A stretch of DNA of 64,000 bases from Stentor roeselii (GCA_006503475.1 RSEH01000177.1:34809-98808), one strand, 5' to 3'. Positions 29,779-38,568 are shown, counted from the first letter of the stretch. A program made the numbers and translations. Notes: generated from the sequence alone by a model not told the origin.

Positions 29779-30594
29779 TCAAGGATTATGACTCATTTCA
29801 ATAGCAAGTTTCAACATGTCCTCTTCACTCATATTTTCCGGGTCCAAACTCATGGCGATGGCCTGTTGAAGCATTTTTTCAGGGTCTTCTTCTTCCTGCA
29901 TTATTTTCTCAACAGGGTCTTTCCCTCTACTGATTTGAATCGCTTGTTGCAAGTCGTCTTCAAAGCTTCCAAGGCTATATCCAGGTGCTGAGCACTTGCT
30001 GATTTCAATCGCTTTCAACAGTTCTTCCTGTTCATTATAAGAATATCTGTCCTTTTTATGCTTGATGCTTCTCACCTGGTCCACCGTCATTCTCATCTGA
30101 ACAGGACTTAACTGAGGGTAACTGCCGTAGTCTGGAAAAGCGCCACGAACAGTGAAGATGCTGAAGCCTTTATAAGAAAGTTCAGAAATCCATGCGGAAA
30201 GTCTGAATTCTGAAATGATTTCAGGACCTTCTCCTAAACTGTTCAGGTCGAACCAAAGACCTTCGATTTTTCGAAGACTTATCCAGTGCAGTTGGTAGTT
30301 GCAGATGAAGGCGGATTCGATGCACGGGTCTGAGGATTTGTTGAAGTACTCTATTGTTAAACTCACTGCTTCTAATGCTCGGCTTATTGTTTGTAATGAA
30401 AAAAAACCATCTTCTCGCACGTTTAGGTTGGTTATTTCAGTGTTTGTTAAATGGCTTTCTTCAATGTCTAGGTCTCGACCGATTTTTCCCAGTGTTACTG
30501 CGTCCCAGAGAGGGTATTGGATTAATGAGTTCAATGCGTGAACTGCGCACATCATGTCGGAATCTTGCATTTCCCAGTAGATTAGTTGAGACAT
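29779..30594 (-). CDS. Josephin-domain deubiquitinase (ataxin-3-like) with UIMs, 271 aa
   Basis: Josephin domain at residues 1-180 with the cysteine-protease triad: Cys16 (MMCAVHALNSL), His103 (CNYQLHWISLR) and Asn118 (WFDLNSLGEGPE). Residues ~187-270 contain four ubiquitin-interacting motifs with the A-x-x-x-S pattern (LLKAIEIS, LQQAIQIS, LQQAIAMS, LKLAIEMS). It should trim polyubiquitin chains, as ataxin-3 does in protein quality control. There is no polyglutamine tract. It ends in TGA, evidence for the standard code. Confidence 0.95.
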   Translation of the reverse strand: MSQLIYWEMQDSDMMCAVHALNSLIQYPLWDAVTLGKIGRDLDIEESHLTNTEITNLNVREDGFFSLQTISRALEAVSLTIEYFNKSSDPCIESAFICNYQLHWISLRKIEGLWFDLNSLGEGPEIISEFRLSAWISELSYKGFSIFTVRGAFPDYGSYPQLSPVQMRMTVDQVRSIKHKKDRYSYNEQEELLKAIEISKCSAPGYSLGSFEDDLQQAIQISRGKDPVEKIMQEEEDPEKMLQQAIAMSLDPENMSEEDMLKLAIEMSHNP

Positions 30595-31026
30595 TTATAT
30601 GAGATTAGAAAATGATTTTGAATTAGGGTTGATGAGGGGTTGAAATGATAGATTTTTTATTGAGGATGTATTTTGATATTTTCATATAAGTTTAAATATC
30701 AAGGGAAGATATGAAGAAGTTTATATTGATACCCTTCTGTTCCTTTTATACTCTTAGATCACTTTGTTTTATTAAGGAAGTATTATTCTGCTATTTTCCT
30801 ATGGGCTTGAATATCAAGGCAAGATATGAAGAAGTTTAATATTAATAGATTCCTGTTCCTTTTATTCTTTAAGATCACTTTTATTCATTAAGAAATTATT
30901 ATTCTTCTATTTTCCTCTAATCTTAAATATCAAGGCAAGATATCAAGAACTTTAATATTAACACCTATTCCTTCAATTCATTAAAATCACTAATTCCCCA
31001 GTCAATCAATATAAAGAAAACTCTCA
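30595..31026. other. Divergent intergenic region with tandem repeat
   Basis: Region between the Josephin and PTEN-like starts. It is largely filled by the repeat at 30677-30992. The rest is AT-rich, without recognised elements. Confidence 0.6.
30677..30992. repeat. Imperfect 115-116 bp tandem repeat, ~2.7 copies
   Basis: Copies begin at about 30677, 30792 and 30908 with TATTTTC. They share the words AATATCAAGG, AAGATATGAAGAA and TTCCTTTTAT with AGATCACTTT. The third copy is truncated and most diverged. The repeat lies in the shared 5' region of two divergent genes. Confidence 0.85.
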
Positions 31027-32100
31027 ATGTCCAGGTTCTTTTCAACCATCCTAAAAAAAATCTCAGGTCCAGATGAAAAGCCATTGCCAAAGCCTCCAAC
31101 AGTACCCGAGCAAGTATTTTTTTACACAAATCGTTTGATCTTAATTCCTTTTCCCTCATCTGAAATCCAAGAGTCACTTTTCAGACACTTAGAAAGTGAA
31201 TGTCGAGGCTTTTACAAGATCTGGAACTTAAGTGAATACAGTCATGAAAGTGAATTATTCTCAGGAAAATGCATCGAATTCCTTTATTTAGGTTATCCAA
31301 ATGCTCATCTTTCTGCTTTTTACTTGATTTTTCAGTCGATTCAGGCCTGGCTCGATCAAGACGAGCGAAACATGGCTTGTCTTCATTGCCAGTCAACGAA
31401 ATGCAGAAGTTTTATGACTTTGGCTGGGTTTTTGTTGTGGAGCGGAAAAGAAGTTGAGGTTCAAGCTGCTCTTGCTAAGATTTGCAAATTGACAAGACAG
31501 AATATTGAATTGCTTCCTTCCCAGATTAGATATTTGAAGTATTTGCAAGATGTTCATGATAATGGCCCACCGAAGTTGAGGAAGATTAGGGTTAGAAGGG
31601 TTATTTTAGATGGAATTCCTAGGATTGAAAAGGAAGGTACTGCTGTTAGGCCTTATTTACAGGTATTTAAAAATTCTCAGCTTATTTTTAACTCTCATTC
31701 GCAAGAGTATCCTCCTGTTTCTTATGATATAGAAGACCTCAGCATAGTTTTTGACATGGAACTCGAGCTACAAGACGATGTCTTCGTAAGATGCAGACAT
31801 TTAGGAAGAAACGGACAAGGAGTAACAATTTTCAGACTAATGTTCCATACATCATTCATACAAAGCGATGTAATCAGATTTACCAAATCAACCCTAGACG
31901 GTGCAAACAACGATAATCGATTCCCAGACACTTTCAGAGTAGACTTCATCTGCGACTTAAACGAAATCTCCTCAAACGACTGCCTTGATCCAAAATCATT
32001 AATATCCGGCGACCATAACAAACCAGAAGAAATAAAGCTCGACAAAGACGACAGCGACCAAGAAATGGATGAATACTTCAAAGAACTCGAAAATAAATAA
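31027..32100 (+). CDS. PTEN-like phosphatase with C2 domain, 357 aa
   Basis: Dual-specificity/PTEN fold at residues ~20-185 with the signature HCQSTKCRS at about residue 119, i.e. C-x5-R is kept. PTEN itself has a Gly-rich loop here; this loop has Gln-Ser-Thr-Lys-Cys and lacks the central Gly. A PTEN-type C2 domain follows (~190-310; YLQVFKNSQLIF, VFDMELELQDDVFVRC, FRLMFHTSFI). The acidic tail ends in KELENK. It may be a 3-phosphoinositide phosphatase or an auxilin/tensin-like relative with altered activity. Confidence 0.82.
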   Translation: MSRFFSTILKKISGPDEKPLPKPPTVPEQVFFYTNRLILIPFPSSEIQESLFRHLESECRGFYKIWNLSEYSHESELFSGKCIEFLYLGYPNAHLSAFYLIFQSIQAWLDQDERNMACLHCQSTKCRSFMTLAGFLLWSGKEVEVQAALAKICKLTRQNIELLPSQIRYLKYLQDVHDNGPPKLRKIRVRRVILDGIPRIEKEGTAVRPYLQVFKNSQLIFNSHSQEYPPVSYDIEDLSIVFDMELELQDDVFVRCRHLGRNGQGVTIFRLMFHTSFIQSDVIRFTKSTLDGANNDNRFPDTFRVDFICDLNEISSNDCLDPKSLISGDHNKPEEIKLDKDDSDQEMDEYFKELENK

Positions 32101-32282
32101 TTTCAAAATTCTTCCCATCTTTCAAAAACCTAAAAAAAAATCCCTCATCATTCAATCTCCTGATCATAACCAAAGCATTCCCTAATCAATTCTAAAGATA
32201 TTCTCAATCTCTAAATAAATGCTTTGAAAACCTCTAATCAACTCCGATGGGTCTAAACACTAGAACTTTTATTGGTTAATAA

Positions 32283-32576
32283 ATGGTAAAAGTTCCTAAG
32301 ACCATAAGGACTTACTCTCCGAAGCTCAAGGCTCACACAGTCCACAAAGTAACCCAATACAAGAAGGGCAAAGAGTCTAAGCATGGGTTAGGAAGACGAC
32401 GCTACGACATGAAGCAAAAAGGATACGGAGGACAGACCAAACCGATTTTCAGGAAAAAGGCGAAGACCACCAAGAAAGTTGTGCTTCGTTTGGAATGCAT
32501 TAAGTCCAAGGTCAGGAGATTGAGAGTCATTAAGCGGTGCAAGACATTCATCATCGAAGATAAGAAGAAGAAGTAA
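32283..32576 (+). CDS. 60S ribosomal protein eL42 (L36a/L44), zinc-site variant, 97 aa
   Basis: Matches eL42 along its length: [48 protein letters not shown] and LRLEC. The usual four zinc-ribbon cysteines are reduced: the C-x2-C near residue 12 reads SPKL, and the partner of the later pair is Lys/Val, leaving one Cys. The C-terminus is shorter than usual. The Pro in GGQTKPIF, whose change gives cycloheximide resistance in yeasts, is retained. It is a structural protein near the ribosomal E site. Confidence 0.92.
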   Translation: MVKVPKTIRTYSPKLKAHTVHKVTQYKKGKESKHGLGRRRYDMKQKGYGGQTKPIFRKKAKTTKKVVLRLECIKSKVRRLRVIKRCKTFIIEDKKKK

Positions 32577-32943
32577 ATAACACTTCGTAGATAGGATAAT
32601 CTTTTGATAAGCTGGGAATGATTAGGGTTGATTTTATTTAGGTTGGAGTTTGGGGCATGATGGAGATTTGGGTTATTGTTGTGGAAGGTTAGATTTTAGG
32701 TGAATGAGGTGATATTAGCGTTTTTTTATTATCGCGGTGGTTTTCTGATTTTTCTTGTTTGGGGAGGACTAAAACAGTACTTTTTATTCAAATTAACTAA
32801 TACAAGCTTAATCGAAACCTCAAGTAGTATCTTCATGTAAAATCATGCACATCTCTAAATCACACCAATTAAAACTCCAAATCCCCACTAAACCCTCTAA
32901 ACCCTCACAATTCTTTACCAAACCTTCTCTCTCACTTCCATAA
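32577..32943. other. Intergenic region
   Basis: The left part is G/T-rich (3' flank of eL42). The right part, next to the TAF6 start, is A/C-rich and nearly free of G (CCCTCTAAACCCTCAC). No gene is seen. Confidence 0.5.
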
Positions 32944-34128
32944 ATGGACAAACGCGCGATCCAAGTCATCGCTGAAAACCTTGTCGTTAAAAACATGACA
33001 AACGAAGCAGTGGACACGCTGATAAACGACGCAGAACTAAAAATCCGTTTAATAGTTTCAATGGCGACAACTTACATGAAGAGATCACATCGAAAAGTAC
33101 TTGAATGCAAAGACATTAAAAGAGCGATGAAGACTTTAAACCTTGAGGTACTTTTTAATCAGAACATTTACGGCTTTCCTGCAAGTCAAGTGCTGAAGTA
33201 CAGAAGAATCGCAGGTGATGAAGACGCTTGGTATTTAGATGACTCTGAGATTACTATCACTGAATATCTTAGCAGTAAAGTACCTGTTCCTGAGAATTAC
33301 TCGCTTCATACTCATTGGCTTGCTATTGAGGGAAAAGTTCCGAATATACCTGAAAATGAAGGCGAGGATGTTGAAGATGTGGTTTATGAAAAAGTTGTGG
33401 AAAGTGAAGCGGATATCCATCATCAGTTGTCACTTGAACAGCAGAAGTATTATAATTTTGTACTTATGGCACTTAATTCGGGAGAGAGATTGGAAGAGGT
33501 TTTGAATTCTTTGAATACTGACTCTAGTTTGTCAAGGCTTATTCCTTATATTACGAGAAGTATGTTTACTATGCTACTTGAAGCAGAAGACCTTCCAGTT
33601 CTATTCAGAGGAGTAAAGATCCTAGGAGCCCTTTCCACAAACCAATTCCTAAATCTCGAGCCATACCTCCACCAAATAATGCCAGCCCTTCTTTCAGCTC
33701 TAATGCGAGCAGACCTGTACGAATCCGGTCAATGGCAATTCCGTAAAAGTACAGCTTTAATAATCGCAAAAGTTTGCGATCACTTCGCTGACTACTACGA
33801 AGACTTAAAGTCACGAGTGTTAAAGCTTTACGTAAAAGTCTTAGAAGACAAGACCAAGACCCCTGCAAGTCATTATTCAGCGATTCAAGGAATAAACGCT
33901 TTTGGAGTTCTTTGCATAAAGAATTTATTGGTCCCTTTGCTTCCAATGTACTTAAACAGCATTTTAGCTGAAGGGATGCTCACAGCTGAAGTCGAGATGT
34001 GGTCAATGTGCAAGACTGCCTTGATTGTAACAGATAATTAGGAAGGGTGTAAGATGCTTTTGAAGGAAGACCCTTCGGTGTATAAAGATCTGACCAGGTG
34101 CTTCACAGACGAGTTTTTAGAAGGATAA
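32944..34128 (+). CDS. TAF6: TAF6, TFIID/SAGA histone-fold subunit (spliced), 389 aa
   Basis: Exons are 32944-34026 and 34042-34128. The histone fold is at residues 1-70 (IQVIAENLVV, MKRSHRKVLECKDIKRAM), followed by the TAF6 signature LNLEVLFNQNIYGF and the HWLAIEGKVP segment. The C-terminal HEAT region (180-389) includes LEPYLHQIMPALLSALM and YSAIQGINAFG. TAF6 pairs with TAF9 in TFIID and SAGA. The first exon's frame would stop at the intron; splicing adds 28 codons. Only 3 nt separate its TAA from the next ATG. Confidence 0.95.
34027..34041 (+). other. 15-nt spliceosomal intron in TAF6
   Basis: GTAACAGATAATTAG: GTAA start, TAA at positions 9-11, AG end. It carries an in-frame TAG; removal extends the C-terminal helices in frame. 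Confidence 0.9.
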
Positions 34129-34131
34129 TAA

Positions 34132-34623
34132 ATGGACTTCGGGAACAAATCGAAATATAAGAAGGGAGAAGGTTTCACATCGACTAGGTTGAGAAGTTTT
34201 GTTTTGGAGGTTGAATGTAGAGATGAGAGTTTTGGATTTGAAGGGGGAAGGGAAAGGGATTATAAGATGAAAGGATTTGATGGTGGGAGAAGAATGAGAT
34301 GTTTTAGTCAGTCGAGTCTTTCATTTCGAGATAAAAACACGGAACTTACTTTAGATACTTTTGAGGTGTACGAAAGAAGACACTATTTATTGAGAGATAA
34401 GTTAAAAGTTATTGAATGGATTTCAGTTTTCATTCAAATTGAACTGGATGATTCTAGTTGGACTAGGTTTTATAGAGAAAAAAGAGAAAGTGTTGATGAT
34501 TTGTCACAGGATGAGAGGGGCAATCAGCTTGAACTTGAATGCTTGTCTTTAATGGAATGTGATGCTACTGCTTTCAACTTATCAACTGAAAGTCATGTAT
34601 TTCATTTCAAAGATTTAATTTAG
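34132..34623 (+). CDS. Hypothetical protein, 163 aa
   Basis: ATG lies 3 nt after the TAF6 stop. The protein is charged, with Gly/Arg/Phe-rich first third (GFEGGRERDYKMKGFDGGRR) and an acidic end. No domain was recognised. The tight coupling to TAF6 could reflect a shared transcript or simple compaction. It might be a 5' fragment of a longer gene, because the DNA beyond 34624 looks decayed. Confidence 0.55.
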   Translation: MDFGNKSKYKKGEGFTSTRLRSFVLEVECRDESFGFEGGRERDYKMKGFDGGRRMRCFSQSSLSFRDKNTELTLDTFEVYERRHYLLRDKLKVIEWISVFIQIELDDSSWTRFYREKRESVDDLSQDERGNQLELECLSLMECDATAFNLSTESHVFHFKDLI

Positions 34624-35231
34624 ACACTAATATGTAGTCTTTATTAGTGTGAGTTATTAAAATAAGTAAATTTTAAAAAATCTGTCATGATTTCATCGAA
34701 TAACAAAGACCAGAACTTCATAGGAAGACATTATTTTAAAGGAAAAAGTCTTCAAGAAAATTGAAATCAATTGAAAATATTTCATAATTCACAGAAAGAA
34801 GGTCTTAAAGTCTTCTTAAGAATTTGAGTTTACCTGATTGGACCAAAGGTCTTCATCATCTAAAAGACTTTATCAGATTATTATGCAGAGCTTTAAGATG
34901 ATAAGGTTTCTTTTGATTTATGTAAAATTATCAAGATTGAAGAACAGGTTCTGGTTTCGAATTGTTCCAAGTTGATTCAAGAGCGAAAATTTTGCGCATG
35001 ATGAAAGAATTTTTTTAACTCATGTTATTCCCAAAATATCAGTGAATATATTGTTTACTATCGGAAAAAAGAGTGAAAACTACTAATTGTTGGCAAAAAA
35101 AAGGCAAACCTTGGAGAAACTTCACTTCAAGATATCTTACTCATCGTTTGTTCAGAATTTGAATATTTCGGCGGCTGTCCATATTTATTGTAATAATTTT
35201 GTATAAGAGATTTATAAAAATTTTTTATTAG
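34624..35231. other. Coding-like but broken stretch
   Basis: Words such as aaggtcttcatcatctaaaa and gattgaagaacagg read like decayed codons, with frequent stops in every frame. It may be a pseudogene whose source is not in this window. No intact gene is seen. Confidence 0.35.
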
Positions 35232-35387
35232 ATGGGAAATCTATGTTGCAAGAAAAGATCAGATGAAAACAAAGGACTTACTGAAAGCAGAGATATTGAA
35301 CCTGAAACTATTCAACTTAACACCTGCCCACCGCCTAAGTACTTGGAAACATTACCAATTTCAAAACTTTCTAATTTACTTATTTAA
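35232..35387 (+). CDS. Small dually acylated-type protein, 51 aa
   Basis: The ORF begins MGNLCCKKRSDEN: Gly2 with neighbouring Cys5 and Cys6, a classic myristoylation-plus-palmitoylation signal, followed by basic residues. The remainder is polar and ends PISKLSNLLI. It could be a short membrane-tethered protein or the surviving 5' end of a decayed signalling gene. Confidence 0.4.
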   Translation: MGNLCCKKRSDENKGLTESRDIEPETIQLNTCPPPKYLETLPISKLSNLLI

Positions 35388-35820
35388 GAGTCTAGTCTAA
35401 TTCTAAAATTTAAATTAACATTTTCCAGTGTTTTAATAAATTTTATCTTAGGTCTGATCGTCTTTTCAATTCATAAAAATTTAAAATCATGGAATATTTA
35501 CAAAAATAATGCATGTTCATGATAATGACCTAACACTCCTCTAATTAGAAAACTAAAACTCATTAATTTTTGAGCCAGCTTTTTCAGTTCACCTATCCTC
35601 ATTCATCAACAAAAACTTTTCATTAAAAAATATGATCACAACAATAATATTCAAACCTCTAACAAGAGCGTTTCAACTTTTTCAAAATTTTGCTTAAACC
35701 AATTCCAAAAAATAACTAAATTCAAAACCATTAAAAAACTAATCCTATCAAAGTTTCAAAAACTCACTTAAAACTCATTCCTCAACAATTAAATGAAAAT
35801 TTGAATATAATAATAAGATC
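35388..35820. other. Intergenic region, G-poor 5' flank
   Basis: No gene is seen. The last ~200 nt before the next start are A/C/T-rich with very few G on the sense strand, as before many plus-strand genes here. Confidence 0.5.
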
Positions 35821-36495
35821 ATGGATAAAACTTTTCCAATACTTATCTCATCAGAAATTCAAAAATCCCTTCTTCCAAAGGTAGAAAATCTCAACTTTTC
35901 AAAAGAATTCGAAAAATTCTCTGAAACTTTCCGCAAATCAACAGAAACTGACAGTTCTTTCAAAGATATAAAAAAAACCAAAAAATCAAATCACAACCAA
36001 AAGTCTAAAGACTACAAAACTTCTTCATTTCTCTCATCCTTAAAATCTCCAGATGACTTAAGAGACCCTTCCTTCGACTTCGAATTGATATTAAAGTCAA
36101 ATATAGAAACTCCTTTATGCAAATGTAAGTATTTCCAGTTCCAAATCGCTTTAAAGCAATTAAAAACTTTAGAACTTCCAAGATCCGAAACTCTCGAAGT
36201 CAAATTAGAAGTCCTAACAAACGACGGTACCGTGATCACAAAAAACATGAGAGGTTCAGACATCTTAAAAGGCGGAACCAGTAGAATAATGCATTATTTT
36301 GATCCAGAAAATAGTCATGTGGCTTATTTTCGCATTCAACTCACAGAAGTCTCCTCTTACTACAGTCAAAAGTCCTTAAACCTAAGACTAGTCCCTCAAG
36401 ATTCAGCCTTCCTTTCATCTACAGGGTGCAAAGTCCGGTCCTTGCTCATTCCAAGACTGAAAATCCGCGCGAAAAGATCATCAAAGGACTGTTAA
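35821..36495 (+). CDS. Hypothetical protein, 224 aa
   Basis: The Ser/Lys-rich N-terminal third (KTKKSNHNQKSKDYKTSS) is followed by a beta-rich region (~90-215: FDFELILKSN, LEVKLEVLTNDGTVIT, VAYFRIQLTEVSSYY) that could be a C2-like sandwich. The end is basic (IKRAKRSS-like). No family was recognised. Confidence 0.65.
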   Translation: MDKTFPILISSEIQKSLLPKVENLNFSKEFEKFSETFRKSTETDSSFKDIKKTKKSNHNQKSKDYKTSSFLSSLKSPDDLRDPSFDFELILKSNIETPLCKCKYFQFQIALKQLKTLELPRSETLEVKLEVLTNDGTVITKNMRGSDILKGGTSRIMHYFDPENSHVAYFRIQLTEVSSYYSQKSLNLRLVPQDSAFLSSTGCKVRSLLIPRLKIRAKRSSKDC

Positions 36496-36534
36496 ATACT
36501 GAGTAGTTAGTAATTCTTCCAACACCCGGAATAA

Positions 36535-37782
36535 ATGTCGACAGTGCTTAAAGGAGTTGTTCTGGGAGATGAGAATACTGGAAAAACATCTTTTTTTCAC
36601 TCACTCTGCCCGGCAAAGCCGGGCAGTATTGAATTGACTGACCCGAGCAGCAATAATAAGATCAAGTTTTTGCTTGAGGAAAGCCTTTTGATCAAGCCGA
36701 AGACCGTCTGCGCCTTTTTGGTTTATTCGATTGAGTCTTTTGATAGTTTTGAATCTGTTCAGAACAAATGGCTAAAAGTCGCACAGACTTCTATGAACTT
36801 GAGTAATAGCTTCATTATTATCATTGGAACTCATAGTGACTCTAGTCATCGAGAAGTTGATCCTCATGAAGCTGAGGAACTTGCCGCTTCAAATGGAGCT
36901 TTTCATATGGAAATTTCGAATGTTAGTAAGAGGAATGTTGAATTGACTTTGAAACTTGTTAGGATTCGAGCTTTTTATTTGATTAAAAAACATCCGGAGA
37001 TTAAATGTGAAGATGAAGAAGGATCAGTATCACTTGAAACAGGTTCCTCACTAAACATGGACATTCCTCTCCCCTTCAAAGACTTCAGTTCAATCCAAAG
37101 CAGAAAAAACCGATACGAAGGTCGTAGTTTCGCCGAAAGCGTATACGGAAGTAAAGAAGTCCTAACCGAGAAAAACATGAGCTTCGCCGACATGCAAGAT
37201 TCAATGCAAAGTTCCGACTACTGCGAAAACGACTCAGAAGAGCCATTAGAAATTTCAATAGACACGTTAGGAAGTCCAAGTTGGCATCAAAAAGTTCCTC
37301 CTCTTTCATTTTTTCCATCCTCTTTAAATTCCCATCCTCAAACGGAAAGAAGCAGCCACAGCAAACTCCTTGAAAGTGGAAGTTCAACAGAAAGAAACCG
37401 AAAAGAGCCTTTGCTGGTTTTAGACATTCAACTCGATAACTGTTTGAAAAAAGTAGAAGTGTATCCAGAAGACAACGCTTACACCCTGGCAGAGAAGGCC
37501 TTAAACAAGAGTTATTCTCATCATCACATTGAAGACCTGGCTGAAATCATCTCAAGAGCCATAAACGACTACATCTCTCAAGTAAGGAACTATAACCTGA
37601 AGAAACCACTTTATAAGGTGAAAATCGCCATTGGCAGTAAATGGGGAGAAATAGTTGTTCATGAAGGAGACTCTTTAGAAGAAATCGCCAGGTCTTATGT
37701 TGTGGAAAATTCTTTACCTAAGAACTATGAACAGAATATTTTGAAGTTGCTGTTGGAAGCTGGAGAGAAATATTATTCTTAA
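36535..37782 (+). CDS. GTPase-like protein with two C-terminal repeats, 415 aa
   Basis: Residues 5-150 resemble a Ras/Rab fold: P-loop GDENTGKTS (11-19), FLVYSIESFDSFESV and IIIIGTHSD. The last sits at the NKxD position but lacks Asn and Lys, so nucleotide specificity may be altered. A Ser-rich linker follows. Two related ~55-residue modules end the protein (from LVLDIQLDNCLKKVEVYPED and from YKVKIAIGSKWGEIVVHEGD), each with an acidic-turn ubiquitin-like look common in ciliate proteins. A GC hairpin lies just after the P-loop codons. Confidence 0.65.
   Translation: MSTVLKGVVLGDENTGKTSFFHSLCPAKPGSIELTDPSSNNKIKFLLEESLLIKPKTVCAFLVYSIESFDSFESVQNKWLKVAQTSMNLSNSFIIIIGTHSDSSHREVDPHEAEELAASNGAFHMEISNVSKRNVELTLKLVRIRAFYLIKKHPEIKCEDEEGSVSLETGSSLNMDIPLPFKDFSSIQSRKNRYEGRSFAESVYGSKEVLTEKNMSFADMQDSMQSSDYCENDSEEPLEISIDTLGSPSWHQKVPPLSFFPSSLNSHPQTERSSHSKLLESGSSTERNRKEPLLVLDIQLDNCLKKVEVYPEDNAYTLAEKALNKSYSHHHIEDLAEIISRAINDYISQVRNYNLKKPLYKVKIAIGSKWGEIVVHEGDSLEEIARSYVVENSLPKNYEQNILKLLLEAGEKYYS
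36606..36626 (+). repeat. GC-rich perfect hairpin, 9-bp stem
   Basis: Arms CTGCCCGGC and GCCGGGCAG with loop AAA, inside the GTPase-like gene about 15 nt after the P-loop. It shares the core CGGC-AAA-GCCG with the hairpin at 6100-6116. Confidence 0.85.
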
Positions 37783-37809
37783 TGTATTTATGGTTAAATT
37801 GATTACTAA

Positions 37810-38568
37810 TTAAGTTGAATTTCTTGCTTGGCTTTTCACTTTTGATAGTCTTCTTCGGTGAAATGTTAAGGATACCCCTTCAAATGAAAAGCTCACTATT
37901 GGCAAAAGGATTGAAATGAATAAAGCTAGTCCTGGTCCATCCCCTGCACAGAGGTTCATTTGATTTCCACTGTGAAATGGAAAATACTTGCAGTTCAAGT
38001 TGAAATTCGTACGCGTTATCACCATGTAAGCGATAAAAACTCCTATATGCAGACAGGAGCTCAAAAAAGACAAAATGATTGAAATGAATATCATAAAGGC
38101 AGACTTGATACGAGTAGAGATTATTGTGCAGAGCAGCCAAGCGATCATCAAACAGATTGAAAATGATTCAATCACCAAGTAAAATATCATCGAAGTGTAA
38201 AGAGACTTGAAAGTACTACACAACGTCTTCGCTTCATATCCAAATGTATAAGTAGCGTAACTTTGAACGTCGATATACTCTTCTAGAGAATCAAATTCAT
38301 CTTCGAAATCGCACCATTCGTCTCGAAGATATTTGTAAGATTTATCGCAGCTTTTTAAACATGAATAAAGATTTCCTTCAAAACTAGAGAAGTATACAAT
38401 TGCATTGTAAGCATCGCTATCTTCGTTTGAAGCGTAAGTATTGCTTCTGGTGTATACCCAAGTTTGACTTCCGAGAGTTCCGAGCATCATGCATATAATC
38501 AGGGATTGGAAAAACACGAAGATTTTCACCCAGCTCTTCCATCCTAAGTTTAAAAGAGTTGATACCAT
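37810..38568 (-). CDS. Tetraspan membrane protein with Cys-rich loop, 252 aa
   Basis: The frame extends to 38631, but the first ATG is at 38568 in tataaaaATGG. There are four hydrophobic segments: one near the N-terminus (VKIFVFFQSLIICMMLG) and three in the second half. A long acidic extracellular-type loop after the first segment has several Cys (SCLKSCDKSY, DEWCDF). The pattern is like claudin/PMP22 or tetraspanins, but the signature motifs are absent. It lies convergent with the GTPase-like gene, 27 nt apart. Confidence 0.72.
   Translation of the reverse strand: MVSTLLNLGWKSWVKIFVFFQSLIICMMLGTLGSQTWVYTRSNTYASNEDSDAYNAIVYFSSFEGNLYSCLKSCDKSYKYLRDEWCDFEDEFDSLEEYIDVQSYATYTFGYEAKTLCSTFKSLYTSMIFYLVIESFSICLMIAWLLCTIISTRIKSAFMIFISIILSFLSSCLHIGVFIAYMVITRTNFNLNCKYFPFHSGNQMNLCAGDGPGLALFISILLPIVSFSFEGVSLTFHRRRLSKVKSQARNST

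Noticed and set aside
36606-36626. Bacterial-type transcription terminator
   Set aside because: The hairpin is followed by no T-run and lies inside a eukaryotic coding region.
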